The notes: generated from the sequence alone by a model not told the origin. Counted from the stretch's first letter, positions 12,418 to 24,735 are shown. The stretch: 64,000 nucleotides of DNA from Leucosporidium creatinivorum (GCA_001600635.1 BCKL01000042.1:62001-126000), one strand, 5' to 3'. A program made the numbers and translations.

Positions 12418-12724
12418 GGTTGTAGCTCTCTGCGATTGAACGATGTTGTATTACTGTTTGTCCGAGCATGAGCAGCGTTGGGACACGCGAGAAGCGAGCT
12501 GAAAATCGCCGAGCTGCTCCTCTTTGGCGTTTCGGCCACTCTTCACGCATATAATCCCACGCACTTGGCTTTATTCTTTCTTCTCAGCCATTCTCGACGT
12601 TCTGTAGCTCATCGTCGAGATGAGGCGGTGGACGCTCGCCACCCCTCTGCCTGAGTTGGGCGTGGGCGCCACTTCGGGCTCTTTCTCCTTCGCTCTTCTC
12701 CTGCTTGATCGTCTGACACTCAAC
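12418..12724. other. Spacer between tandem MYND genes
   Basis: This 307-base gap lies between the stop of MYND paralog 1 and the start of paralog 2, and should hold the 3' UTR of one and the promoter of the other. I see nothing else that I can support. Confidence 0.4.
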
Positions 12725-13800
12725 ATGGACGTCTTCGCCGCTGTCAGAGGAGTTATGTTTACTTGTGATGCATGCGGCAAGTCCTTTTCTCGCGTATCGA
12801 GCTGGTAATGTGCGAAACTGACCACTCGTTTGAAAGCAGACAGGACGACACAGCAGGCGCTTCGCTGTAGCCGGTGTAGGAATGTGACCTATTGTAACGC
12901 TATCTGTGAGAAGATTCTTCCCCTCATCTGCCCGAGTTGACGCGTAGTCGCTCATCCCTTCTCCTTCTCTCTGCGCGCAGGTCAAAAGGCTCACTGGAAA
13001 GCCCACAAGGCTGACCGCTGTGCGCAACGCCAAGGTTGGTGATCCCGACCTTTCTCACCATGCATATGAACCGCTGCTGACCCTGACCCGCCGAATCTAC
13101 AGTCAACGAACGAGAAGAGGCGAAGATGCTCACTGATCCGAGTGCGCGCACTTCGGGTCTTCGCGACACGTTCGACCAGTGGGAGAAACTTGCCAACCGG
13201 CAGTTCGCAGTAATCCTGTCCACCGCCTACTAGCTGTGGGACGACCCTCCCGCCGGCTCGCTTCCCCTCTACAAAACCCACGTCCTCCTCTTCGACCTCG
13301 AGTACAACCCTCTCCACCGCGACGTATCTACCTCCATCACCGCTCCCAGTATCCTCCTTCTATCCCTCGACCAGATTGCCGCCTGCTCCCCAGACTTGGT
13401 CAAACCGCTCGCGCCGAAGCCGAGCCATACGCCGGACATGGTCTCCCTCCCCGTGGTCATTCGACTATCGACGGCGGGGTGCAAGGGGAAGCCTGGTGAG
13501 GACGGTACAATGACTGTGATGGACGAGGAGATCTCAGTGATTAGGGATGGCCTCACCTGGGCCGAGCTACGAGCAGAGGGGAAGAGCCCTCGGCTGCAGA
13601 AGGAGCGGGGGACGGAGAAATGGTGGGCAGTGATGAGGCATAAAGACTGGCAGGGCGAGTTCCGGAGGCGGATAGCGGTTTCTGCGTTGGTGAAGAAGGG
13701 CGAGAAGATCTCGCCTCGAGTGAAGCAGGGCCTGGAGGAGGGAATCTATAGTAAGGAGAACACCGCAAAACTGTTGGCAGAGCTCAAGAATAGCAAATGA
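12725..13800 (+). pseudogene. MYND zinc-finger protein, paralog 2, with in-frame stop
   Basis: A tandem paralog of the gene at 11317. Exon 1 starts MDVFAAVRGVMFTCDACG. A short intron (about 12806-12844, using the second of two nearby AG acceptors) joins it to TTQQALRCSRCRNVTYCNAIC. A second intron joins that to QKAHWKAHKADRC, and a third leads to the long C-terminal exon. All MYND Cys/His positions are present. In that exon a TAG at 13231-13233 interrupts the frame (STAY, stop, LWDDPPAG), where paralog 1 reads NAFRLYEDQPLN without a break. The frame stays open for another 188 codons and ends with the same conserved block. So the gene is either a young pseudogene, a truncated protein, a stop read through in translation, or a base error. 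Splicing away the stop would need a 26-nt intron, which is implausible. Confidence 0.6.
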
Positions 13801-14903
13801 ACTCAAGAGGACATTATCATTCTACCAGCTCGAGCGTGGACCACCGCGAGCCGAGCAGAGCGGGTCCGAACATCGCCGAGCTTCCACCTGAGCGACGATT
13901 GAAGGGCAACTGCACCACAGCGAGACTAACATCATCTAGCCGAGCTGACGATCATATTGCACTGCACTCCATCGGCTCAGCTGCCTTCGTCAACAGCCAT
14001 CCAACTGCTCGCGATTCTCGGCCGAGCCTCGAAGGGGGGGAAAGGACGACGCCGACACCACCGAAGAGAGCCGAAAGACTTGCAAGAGCTAGACGCGTGT
14101 GATAGAGCAACACGAGATGCTGCCATTCGGAGCTGCACCTGCAAAGCCTCGAGAGATGAAGTCAAACATTGCAGCCGAAGGACGAGATGAGCAGCGAGGA
14201 GGGGAGGTCGAAGCGTTCGCCGACGCGGAGCAAGCAACGAATTTCCTGCAGCTCAACGACTGGTCAGTTGATTCGCAAGCAGCGGGCACTCAGCTGACCG
14301 TGCAAACAACCACGATCACGAGCGGCGGCTATCAAGAACGGGGGCTCGCTGGGGCAAAGGGGAAAGAGTTCGGCGATGGCAGCAGGAGCGGGCGCGAGGA
14401 TCCTATAGCACTTGATACCCGTCTGCAGCTGTGTATCACTGCTCTGGCTCACTCTCGGAGTGTTGTACAAGATCAGAGGCGGAGGCAATCGGGAAGGGCA
14501 GCTGAAAGCGGAGACGGGGGCCCTTCGTCTTTCTGGCTTCAACCACTCGCTCGTTTCAGCCGCCCATCGTTTAGTCGTCAGCCTTTACCAGCCTACAAGT
14601 CTACAAGTCTACAGCAACTCGCGGCACGCGCGCCCCCCCTTTGCTCCCTTTCCTCCTCGCCCAACTTCGAGCGCCCCACCAGCTCCCCCTCAGCGGCCTA
14701 GTTTTCTTGCGCCTCTTCTACTGCTTTACAGGACCCTTTGTTAATCGCAGTACCTCCAAGGTAAGCCTTTACACGCCGGGCAGGACTACCTGCACCTTAC
14801 TAGTTCCCTACTGACGAATCTTGCCCTTATCTCTGAAACTCCGCCCTCGCTCTCTCGCGCTTCTCTCATTCGTCGCCGTCGTCTGCACCTCAGCGCCAGT
14901 CGA
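13801..14903. other. GLT1 upstream region with probable 5' UTR intron
   Basis: This 1.1-kb region separates the MYND pair from GLT1. The last part looks like a 5' UTR: a donor GTAAGC at 14761 and an acceptor ending cacctcag at 14893, with a ctgacga branch motif at about 14811, define a likely 133-nt leader intron just before the GLT1 start codon. Pyrimidine-rich runs lie at about 14,640-14,720. The rest shows no gene. Confidence 0.45.
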
Positions 14904-17900
14904 ATGGCCATCACCTCGCTCAGCACTCCCAGCAACAACAAAAAGCACGTCTCGTTTGAGCTCGACTCGGACTGCCATGGCCAAACCGCTGTGCTAGACG
15001 AATCCAAGGAGGAGGACGACGGCGACGACCGCCTGCCGCACGCTACAGACGTCGCTCGCGACGAGTTTGGCTCGCTCCCTGCTGCACAGGGATTGTACGA
15101 CCCTGACAATGAGAAGGACTCTTGCGTAAGTCGGTTGTTAGGCTGCAGCAGACGCGAAAGCCGATGACGCTCGGAGTTTAGACCGCTAGCTTACTCGTCG
15201 CTCTTGATGGGATACAGGGCGTCGGATTCGTCTGCCACATCAAGGGAAAGCCCTCGCACAAGATTGTATCGGATGCCAAGGCCCTCCTCTGTACGTGGCT
15301 GCTCTCGGAGCAGGGCGTTTGGACGCGCCTACCTCTCCACCGAACTCTGCCCAAGCTCCAGAGCTAACATGCACCCTTATCGCAGGCAACATGACCCACC
15401 GTGGAGCTACTGGAGCCGACTCTCGCGATGGTGACGGTGCCGGCATCATGGTCGGCATTCCCCACGCTTTCTTCGTTCGCGAGAGTGAGCGTGAGCTCGG
15501 CGTCAAGCTCCCCAAGGAGGGCGAGTACGCCGTCGGCAACGTCTTTTTCAAGAAGGGCAACGACGACCTCCTCGCCTCCCACCGCGCCACGTTCGAGCAG
15601 ATCGCCGAATCGCTCAACCTCCGCGTCCTGGGCTGGAGGCCCGTCCCCACCGATGGAACCATCCTCGGCCCTGCCGCCCTCAGTCGCGAGCCCCTCATCC
15701 TCCAACCCGTCGTCGTCCTCGCCACCTCCTACGGCCATGGCTCCGAGCCCGACCCCAATTCGACCTTCGACGAGAAGTACTTTGAGCGCCAGCTCTACGT
15801 CCTTCGCAAGCATGCGACCCACACCCTCCTCCTCTCGTCGGGCTTCTACATCTGTTCGCTCTCCAACAAGAACGTCGTCTACAAGGGTCAACTCTCCCCT
15901 TCCCAAGTTTACAACTACTACCACGACCTGTGAGTTTCGGTTCGGGAGCCAGCGCCGAGAAGGCGACACGGCGCGTTATGCTTAGCGGTGTAGCTGACTT
16001 GTCTACCACCACAGCAACCACGTCCTCTTTGCTTCGCACTTCTGCCTCGTCCACTCGCGTTTCTCGACCAACACGTTCCCTTCGTGGGATCGCGCTCAGC
16101 CGATGCGATGGGCCGCTCACAACGGAGAGATCAACACGGTGCGCGGCAACAAGAACTGGATGCGCGCTCGCGAGGGGAATCTCCAGTCGTCGCGCTTCGC
16201 CGACGAGCTCGACCTCCTCTACCCCATCATCGAGACGGGAGGATCCGATTCGGCCGCCTTCGACAACGTCCTCGAGCTCCTCACCGTCAACTCGGTCATC
16301 ACCCTCCCCGAGGCCGTCATGATGCTCGTTCCCGAGGCGTGGCAGAACAACAGCGACATGGAGAAGGAGAAGGTCGCCTTCTACCAGTGGGCCGCCTGCC
16401 TCATGGAGCCGTGGGACGGACCCGCCCTCTTCGCCTTCGCCGATGGACGCTATATTGGAGCCAACCTCGACCGCAACGGACTTCGCCCTTGCCGCTGGAT
16501 CACCACCACCGACGATCTCATGATCTGCGGATCCGAGGTGGGCACCATCTTCGTCGAGCCCGAGAAGGTCACTCGCAAGGGTCGCCTCCAGCCCGGCAAG
16601 ATGCTCCTCGTCGACACGGAGGAAGGTCGCATTGTCGACGACAAGGAGCTCAAGATGAAGACGGCCGCCAAACAGCCCTTCGCCTCGTGGCTCGAGAGCC
16701 AGATGCTTCGCCTCCCCAACATCATCGCCAAGGAGCGCGCGAAGGGAGCCACCCTCAGTACCGTCCTCGACTCGACCACCGTCTCGACCGATCCCAAGCT
16801 TCTCGCTTTCGGCTACTCGTTCGAGCAGCTTGATCTCCTTCTTCGTCCCCTCGTCAACGGTGAGTTCCGAACTTCTCGGCGCTTATTCGTTCGGCGCTGA
16901 CATTCGTTTCTCGTCTCACTTCGCAGAGGGCAAGGAGGCTCTCGGATCGATGGGAAACGATGCTCCCCTCGCCTGCATTGCCACCGCCCCTCGCATCACC
17001 TTCGACTACTTCCGCCAGCTCTTCGCCCAAGTCACCAACCCTCCCATCGACCCCATCCGCGAGGCCATCGTCATGTCGCTCGAGTGCTACGTTGGAGCTG
17101 AGGGCAACCTCCTCGAGATGAACCAGAATCAGTGCCACCGCCTCCTTCTCACCTCTCCCGTCCTCTCCATCGAGGAGGCCAACGCCCTCAAGAAGCTCGA
17201 CTCGGTCCACCCCGACTGGCCTTCGCGCACCATCGACATCACCTTCGACAAGGCCGAAGGACTCGCCGGCTACCAGGCCTGCCTTGACCGCGTCTGCGCC
17301 GAGACGTCCAAGGCCATCGCCGAGAACATTCGCGTGATCGTTCTCTCCGACCGAACAGTCGGCGCCGACCGCGTCGCCATCGCCTCCGCCGTCGCGACTG
17401 GAGGAGTTCACCACCACCTCGTTCGCAACAAGCAGCGCTCCAAGGTCGCTCTCATCGTCGAGACCGGCGAGGCTCGCGAGGTGCACCACATCTGTGTCCT
17501 CGTCGGATACGGAGCCGATGGAGTCTGCCCCTACCTTTGCTTCGAAGCGATGCTCAAGCTTCGTCGCGAGGGCCTGCTCAAGGGCGGCCTCACCGAGGAG
17601 AAGGTTATCGAGAACTACATGTACGCCACCAACAACGGAATCCTCAAGGTCATGTCCAAGATGGGTATCTCGACTCTCCAGTCCTACAAGGGAGCACAGA
17701 TCTTCGAGGCGCTCGGTCTCGCCGAAGAGGTCGTCGACCGCTGCTTCGTCGGTGAGTAGCTCGCTCTGGTCTTCGGTAGCATCGAGCTGACCTCTTTCAC
17801 TCTACAGGAACCGCGAGCCGAGTCTCTGGATCCAACTTCGAGCTCCTCGCCATCGACGCCTTCGAAATGCACGAGCGTGGCTACCCTTCCCGCGACACCG

Positions 17901-20900
17901 TCATGGTCCCCGGTCTCCCCGAGACTGGAGAGTACCACTGGCGCGACGGAGGAGAGGCGCACATCAACGACCCCACCGGCATCGCCCAGCTCCAGAACGC
18001 CGTTCGCGAGAAGAACCAATCCTCCTACGACGCCTACGCCGAGAACGCTCGTCGGCAGGTTCGCGCCGTCACCCTTCGTGGTCTCCTCGACTTTGACTAC
18101 GAGAAGGTGCACGAGATCCCTCTCGAGCAGGTCGAGCCATGGCACGAGATCGTCAAGCGTTTCGTCACCGGCGCCATGTCTTACGGATCTATCTCGATGG
18201 AGGCCCACTCGGCACTCGCCATCGCCATGAACAGGATCGTGAGTTCTGCCTCTTCTTCACTCGACGAACTACGCTGACTCGGCCTTGGTTTCCTTCTCGC
18301 AGGGCGGCAAGTCCAACACCGGAGAGGGAGGAGAGGACGCCGCGCGCTCCGAAATCATGCCCAACGGAGACACGATGCGCTCTGCTATCAAGCAGATCGC
18401 TTCTGGACGTGAGTATTATCTCGAGTCGACCTCCTTTCTCTGCGCTGAGCTGACCTACTCCCCTTGCGCAGGCTTCGGAGTCACCTCGAACTACCTCGCC
18501 GACGCCGACGAGCTCCAGATCAAGATGGCGCAAGGAGCCAAGCCTGGAGAAGGAGGAGAGCTTCCCGGCCACAAGGTCTCCAAGTCGATCGCCCGCACCC
18601 GTCACTCGACCGCCGGAGTCGGACTCATCTCGCCTCCTCCTCACCACGACATCTACTCGATCGAGGACCTCAAGCAGCTCATCTACGACCTCAAGTGCTC
18701 CAACCCTCGCGCTCGCATCTCGGTCAAGCTCGTCTCGGAGGTCGGTGTCGGAGTCGTCGCCTCGGGAGTCGCCAAGGCCAAGGCCGACCACATCCTCATC
18801 TCGGGCCACGATGGAGGAACGGGAGCCTCGCGCTGGACTGGTATCAAGTACGCCGGACTCCCTTGGGAGCTGGGACTCGCAGAGACTCACCAGACGCTCG
18901 TCCTCAACGATCTACGCGGCCGAGTGACTGTTCAGACCGACGGACAGATCAGGACCGGTCGCGACGTCGCTGTAGCGTGTCTGCTCGGTGCAGAAGAGTT
19001 CGGATTCGCCACTACTCCTCTGATCTCGATGGGATGTATTATGGTAAGTGCTTGTTTTGACGTCTCTTCGTCGTCGTCTCGGCTCGGCGCTCTCTCGTCC
19101 CGCTCTCTCGCTCCGCTAGAGGTCGAAGCTGACCAAGCTCTCCCTTCTCTCCACAGATGCGCAAGTGGTACGTCTCTCGAGCTGATCAAGGGTATCTCAG
19201 CGCGAGTCCTCGCTGACCTTGCCCCTTCTTTCTCAGCCACCTCAACACCTGCCCCGTCGGAATCGCCACTCAGGATCCTTCTGTGAGTTACGCTTGCACA
19301 TGACACAGGAGCTTTCGCTGATTCTTCTACTCCGCCACAGCTCCGCGCCAAGTTCACTGGACAACCCGAGGTGACCTCCGAGCCGAGGTCGACTTCCGCC
19401 GTCGCTTGGCTGACCCCTTCTTCCTCACGTCGCAGCACGTCATCAACTTCCTCTTCTACGTCGCCGAGGAGCTTCGAGCTATCATGGGCAAGCTCGGCTT
19501 CCGCACCATCAACGAGATGGTCGGACGCTCCGACCTCCTCAAGGTCGACAACGCCCTTCGCAACCCCAAGACGGCTCACCTCGACCTCTCGGCGATGCTC
19601 AAGCCCGCTTGGCAGATGCGTCCTGGAGTCGCTACCTACAAGTCTCGCGCTCAAGACCACAAGCTCTACGTTCGGCTCGACAACAAGTTGTGAGTATCGC
19701 CGCCGAGCCGCCGATCGAGCTCGAGCTGACTATTTCTGGTCCACTTCAGCATCGACGAGTCGGAGGTTAGTCTCGCATTTTTTTACACGGCTCCCGAGCT
19801 TTCTCGGCCTCGATGAACGAGGGAGACGAGGAGCCGCCGACTGCCGACCCGAGCTGACCTGGCCCCCGTCTCCTCGTCTCGCAGCCCGCGCTCCTCAAGG
19901 GCCTTCCCGTTCGCATCGAGTGCGACGTCGTCAACACCGACCGTGCTCTCGGCACCACCCTCTCCAACCACGTCTCGAAGCGATACGGCGAGGAGGGCCT
20001 GCCGAAGGATACGATCCACATCTACGCCAAGGGCTCCGCCGGCCAGTCCCTCGGCGCTTTCCTCGCTCCAGGAATCACGATCGAACTCGCAGGAGATGCT
20101 AATGACTTCGTCGGGAAAGGTCTGAGCGGAGGGCGGCTGATCGTCTACCCTCCCGAGAAGTCGACCTTCAAGGCCGAGGAGAACATCGNAAGTCGTCCGC
20201 CGCTTTGATTTGCGAAAGGGTGTACTTCGAATACAAGTTCTCTCAGAAGCTTCAGCTGACTCTGCTCTACACTCCCTTCCTTCAGATCGTCGGCAATGTC
20301 TGCCTTTACGGAGCCACGAGCGGTCAGGCCTACTTCCGCGGTATCGCCGCCGAGCGCTTCGCTGTGCGTAACTCAGGCGCTATCGCGGTCGTAGAAGGTT
20401 GCGGAGATCACGGCTGTGAATATCAGACTGGGGGTCGTGTCGTCGTACTCGGACCCACTGGCCGTAATTTCGCCGCCGGAATGAGCGGAGGAATCGCCTA
20501 CGTCTTCGACCAAGCCAAGGACTTCCGCGACAAGTGCAACATGGAGATGGTCGAGCTGGACACCGTCAACGACCCGCACGAGATCGCCGAGCTCCGTTCG
20601 ATGATCGAGGACCACCAACACTGGACCGGTTCGCACCTCGCCGCCAGCATCCTCAAGAACTTCAACCAGATCCTCCCTCGCTTCGTCCGCGTCATGCCCC
20701 TCGACTACAAGGCCGTCCTCGAGGCCGAAGCCGCCAAGGCTGCTGCCGCCAAAAAGACGAAGCCCGTCGAATTCGTCCAGGCGACCCCCCGCCCCGCCTC
20801 GCCTCCCAAGGTCGCCGAGCCCGCCCTCGTCGATCTCGAGGACGCCTTGGTCGACGATGCTACCGCCAAGAAGCGTGTCGAGACGCTCGACAAGGTGCGC

Positions 20901-23086
20901 GGCTTTATGAAGTACAAGCGCCTCGCCGAATCGTACCGCAACCCTCGCAAGCGCGTCAAGGATTGGGCCGAGATCTCGAGTCGTCTCAGCGAGGACGATT
21001 GCAAGGTGCAGGCCGCTCGCTGCATGGACTGTGGAGTTCCCTTCTGTCAGTCAGACTCGGGCTGCCCCATCGGCAACATCATCCCCAAGGTTTGTCTCGC
21101 GCTTCGCCTTTCTCGGCGCCGACCATCGCTGACCGCCTCACTTCTCCACATCTCGCAGTGGAACGACCTCGTCTTCAAGGGACAATGGCAAGACGCTCTC
21201 AACCGTCTTCTTATGACCAACAACTTCCCCGAGTCAGTCCTCGCCGCCTCTTCTCGTTCGAGCGCGAGCTGACTTGAACGTTTCGCAGGTTCACCGGTCG
21301 TGTCTGCCCTGCTCCTTGCGAGAGTGCTTGCGTCCTCGGCATCAACGAGCAGCCTGGTATGTCGCTCTCGCGCTCGACTCGCTGTACCTCGCTGATCCTC
21401 TTCTCCTTCGCAGTCGGCATCAAGAGCATCGAGTGCGCCATCATCGACAAGGGCTTCGAGATGGGATGGATGAAGCCTCAGCCTCCCAAGGTTCGCACCG
21501 GCAAGAAGGTCGCCATCATCGGCTCTGGACCCGCTGGACTCGCCGCCGCTGATCAGCTCAACAAGGCTGGTCACTCGGTCACCGTCTACGACCGCCAGGA
21601 TCGTTGCGGAGGTCTCCTCGTCTACGGAATCCCCAACCCGTGCGTTTGAGCTGCTGTCGTAGCTTACGAACTCGCTCGCTAACTCCTCGCTCATCTTACA
21701 GCAAGCTCGACAAGCGAGTCGTTCAGCGCCGTCTCGACCTCATGGCCGAGGAAGGAGTCGACTTCATCCCCAAGTCGCACGTCGGAGTCAACGTTGATGC
21801 TGGCGAGATTCGCAAGAACAGCGACGCGGTCATCATGGCTACTGGAGCGACCTGGCCTCGCGACCTCAAGATCCCTAACCGCAACCTCGACGGCATCCAC
21901 TTCGGTGAGCTACAACGTCGGACTCGGGTGGTCGATGAGCCGCAGCTGACCTCGGCGTTCTGCTTCACAGCCATGGAGTTCCTTTCGCTCAACACCAAGT
22001 CGCTGCTCGACTCGAACCTGGAGGACAACGCCTACCTCTCGGCGAAGGGCAAGAACGTCATCGTCATCGGAGGAGGAGACACCGGAAACGGTGAGCACTC
22101 TATCTTCGTCTGCAGGACATCGAGCTGACCTCTACTCGCACAGACTGCATCGGCACTTCGGTTCGCCACGGCGCCAAGAGCGTCACCAACTTCGAGCTGC
22201 TGCCTCAGCCTCCTGCTACCCGCGACCCTGTCTCGAACCCGTGGCCCACTTTCAACAGGGCGTTCAAGATTGACTGTACGCTCTTCTCTCTCTCCGCCGA
22301 CTGCCTTAGCTCATCCCATCTCCCTTTCGCAGACGGTCACTCGGAGGTCGCGACCATGTTCGGCAAGGACCCTCGCGAGTACTCGATCAACGCCAAGGAG
22401 TTCGTCTCGGATGGCGATGGCAAGGTCAAGGGCATCAACACCATCCGCGTCGCCTGGGAGAAGGACTCGCTAGGCAACTGGAAGATGAGCGAGGTGCCCG
22501 GATCCGAAGAGTTCTTCCCTGCCGATCTGTACGTTCTCTAACCTCGACAGCGCTCGAGCACGCTCGCTGACCTCTTTACTCACTTACAGCGTCTTGCTCT
22601 CAATGGGATTCCTGGGACCCGAGGACGCCGCCATCAAGGCTTTCGGCATTGACCAAGACGGCCGCTCGAACATCAAGGCGGCGTACGGCAAGCACGCCAC
22701 CAATGTCGAGGGAGTCTTCGCTGCTGGAGATTGTCGTCGTGGCCAGTCTCTTATCGTCTGGGGTATTGGTGAGTCGCTGCTCGCCTCTCGAGAGTGGAAG
22801 GTCGGAGGTCGCTCTCGCCCCTTCCGCTGCTTCCTCGCCTTCAAGTAGCCCTAGCTGACTGTCCTTTCTCTTTCACATGTATAGCCGAAGGACGAGCGGC
22901 TGCCGTAGCTGTCGACAAGTTCCTCGTCGGAGACACTCGTCTCCCCTCGGCCGGTTCCATCAAGGAGCGAAGGTGAGCGGGCTGTTCCTCCCCTCCGTCC
23001 CCCGCAATGCTGACCCTTTGCTCGACACTCACAGCTTCACGCTGGCGCCCTACAAGGCTCCCGTCGCCATCGCCGCTGCTGCTTAA
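14904..23086 (+). CDS. GLT1: Glutamate synthase (NADH/NADPH GOGAT)
   Basis: Makes two glutamates from glutamine and 2-oxoglutarate, the GOGAT half of ammonia assimilation. The roughly 2,150-2,200-residue protein is the fused large plus small subunit form usual in fungi. A 73-residue leader precedes the catalytic Cys74 of the type II amidotransferase domain (C, then [10 protein letters not shown] after the intron). Then come the central and FMN domains ([33 protein letters not shown]), the 3Fe-4S cysteines ([16 protein letters not shown]) and the GXGXG-type C-terminal domain ([10 protein letters not shown]). The small-subunit part has [10 protein letters not shown] and CPAPCESAC for 4Fe-4S clusters, [13 protein letters not shown] for FAD and GGGDTGND for NAD(P)H. 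There are about 23 introns and very small exons at 19157-19167 and 19750-19765. Confidence 0.96.
19157..19167 (+). other. 11-nt micro-exon in GLT1
   Basis: ATGCGCAAGTG lies between an acceptor ending ccacag and a donor gtacgt. Together with flanking exons it gives GCIM-MRKC-HLNTC. It therefore carries the codons around the second 3Fe-4S cysteine, and skipping it would destroy the cluster. Confidence 0.75.
19750..19765 (+). other. 16-nt micro-exon in GLT1
   Basis: CATCGACGAGTCGGAG lies between an acceptor ending cacttcag and a donor gttagt. It joins the upstream RLDNK exon to the downstream [12 protein letters not shown] exon, giving RLDNKFIDESEPALLKG. Confidence 0.7.
20188..20286 (+). other. 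GLT1 intron with ambiguous donor, probably GC-AG
   Basis: The intron joins KAEENI to IVGNVCLYG, matching the conserved GOGAT sequence. Its donor reads g-N-aagt, with the ambiguous base N at 20189. The duplicated copy at about 25145 reads gcaagt, a GC-AG donor with an otherwise perfect consensus. Hence the GLT1 base is probably C or T. The acceptor is ccttcag at about 20286. Confidence 0.65.
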
Positions 23087-23695
23087 AACCAAAAACGAGC
23101 CGCTTCTCGCCCTCGCCCTTCCTTTCTGTGTATAGATCTCGGCTTGCTCTCTCTCTCTATCTCTCGTATATCTCCACGTACCGCCTTCCTGTCGTGTCGT
23201 CTATGATTCGAGCTCTTGCTTGCTGGCGATGTAATAGCGTTGTTTCCTCCCCCAGCGCCGAGCTGATCCGCACAGATGAGAGCACCAAGAGATCAGAGCA
23301 GAGTCGCTCCGGCGGAGCCTGATGGAGTAGGACAACAGAACAGCTGGCTCCTTCTCGCTGCAACTTTGAGCGCAGCTCGACACCCCTGCGAACTCGACAG
23401 AAAAGGGAGCTGCTCGCCCTTCTCGCTTCTTTCTCTTCGCCCACGCCAGCCTCGAAGGCCGCGACTCGTCGTTACGCACAGCCAGCTCCTAGGACGGCTC
23501 TTTCTTCACGACGCAGCATGCACCCGAGGACCTCACCTCTACAGACCCTAACCGGTCGCGCTACAGCAGCGTTCGAGCGCCTCTCATCAGCAGCTTCTCT
23601 CGCCTCGAGTTTGACCTCGGTGCTCGCTCTCCCTCCTGCATACGATGACTGGAGCTTAGATGTGCTCGCTGAGCTACATGTCTGCCTCCGCTCGG
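23087..23695. other. GLT1 3' flank
   Basis: This is the 3' UTR and downstream flank of GLT1, ending where repeat R copy 2 begins. A pyrimidine-rich tctctctct run lies at about 23,148-23,165. I see no gene here. Confidence 0.45.
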
Positions 23696-24735
23696 GCTCA
23701 CGGTAACACCCGCTCGGCGGTTCTGAGGCGAAACGAGGTGGACGACCAGCAACTCGAGCTTCAACGCCCAAAGATCCCTGGCTATTCGAGTACAGCTCGC
23801 TGGAAAGGACAGCCGAAATAGGAGGAGGGTTCAGCGGAGGAGTGGATCGGAGCGATCGAGCGTCGAACGAGGGTGAGATTGAGAGCAAGAGGGCGCCGAG
23901 GGAGCGAGCGATGAGCAGGAAAGGCCGGCTTGTAGGGCGGTGGTGGTCGCTTTGGATGGCCCAGTCTCTCAAGGGAGAATTTGTGCTGCACTTTGCTTGA
24001 CCGCCGCTGCTCTCGCTGATCTGGTACAGCTCTCGCTCGCTTGAGATCCAAGACTCGCGGCGGGAGGGCAACGGGCGGAGCATCATCGAGCGAGCTGGGC
24101 ACGCCTATCAACTCGATCAACACGCGTCACGATTTGTGCGATCAGCACATCTACATCTACGACGACTAATCCACATCAAGACTATCAAGAACGACGCCGA
24201 GCCTCGGGGATCTCGCTTCTCCCGCTCCGTATCAAGCCTTTACTCACCGCTATCATCCCTCGTACCACATTCAGGCGTCCGCCTCAGGAACATGGCAAGA
24301 ACTCCGACGTCACCATCAAGCACCCAAGCCGAGGAGTACGATCAAGTTCGAGCACTTCGCCGAGGAGGATCCAACCGAGGAGGATACTACCGAGGAGGCT
24401 ACTGAGAACATCTGGCTACCACGATAAGACTAGATCCTCACTCAAGAGCTCACGTGGTTGAGCTCGCATTCGTTGCAGCTCCTGCGGGGGCGTGAGGCGA
24501 CGCACGGAGCTCGCCGAGAAGGCAGCTCCACTGACCGCTCCTCCTAGCTTCACTCGGGTGTCTCTCGAGACTGGTGATCTTTTCGTACACTCAGTACAGA
24601 AGGTGGGCTACCACATGATGATAGCGGGCGTCTTGACTTGGCTCACTTCCTCGAGGAGAAGCCGGCGAGACCAACGCCGAAGTCGCCCTTCGCTCGTTGA
24701 TGAGGCGCTTCGCTTCTAAGCAGGCAGCTCAGCAA
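23696..24735. repeat. Dispersed repeat R, copy 2
   Basis: Homologous to the repeat at the left edge of the window, in the same orientation. It keeps the same order of blocks, including the acidic-tail frame at about 24,345-24,410 and the GAGCTC inverted motif at about 24,445. Small indels shift frames relative to copy 1. The right edge fades near 24,720-24,740, only about 110 bases before the duplicated GLT1 fragment begins. No terminal inverted repeats, direct repeats or transposase are visible. Confidence 0.75.

Noticed and set aside
13203-13233. A 26-nt intron (GTAATC to TACTAG) that would remove the TAG in MYND paralog 2
   Set aside because: Too short for any known spliceosomal intron here, and it has no branch motif; the paralog encodes this stretch.
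18932-19660. 242-codon and other long minus-strand frames within GLT1
   Set aside because: They are antisense shadows of strongly codon-biased GLT1 exons; no domain or splice logic supports them.
1-24735. Repeat R copies as a pair of long terminal repeats
   Set aside because: The copies flank ordinary host genes 23 kb apart, there is no element coding sequence between them, and no terminal dinucleotides or target duplications are visible.
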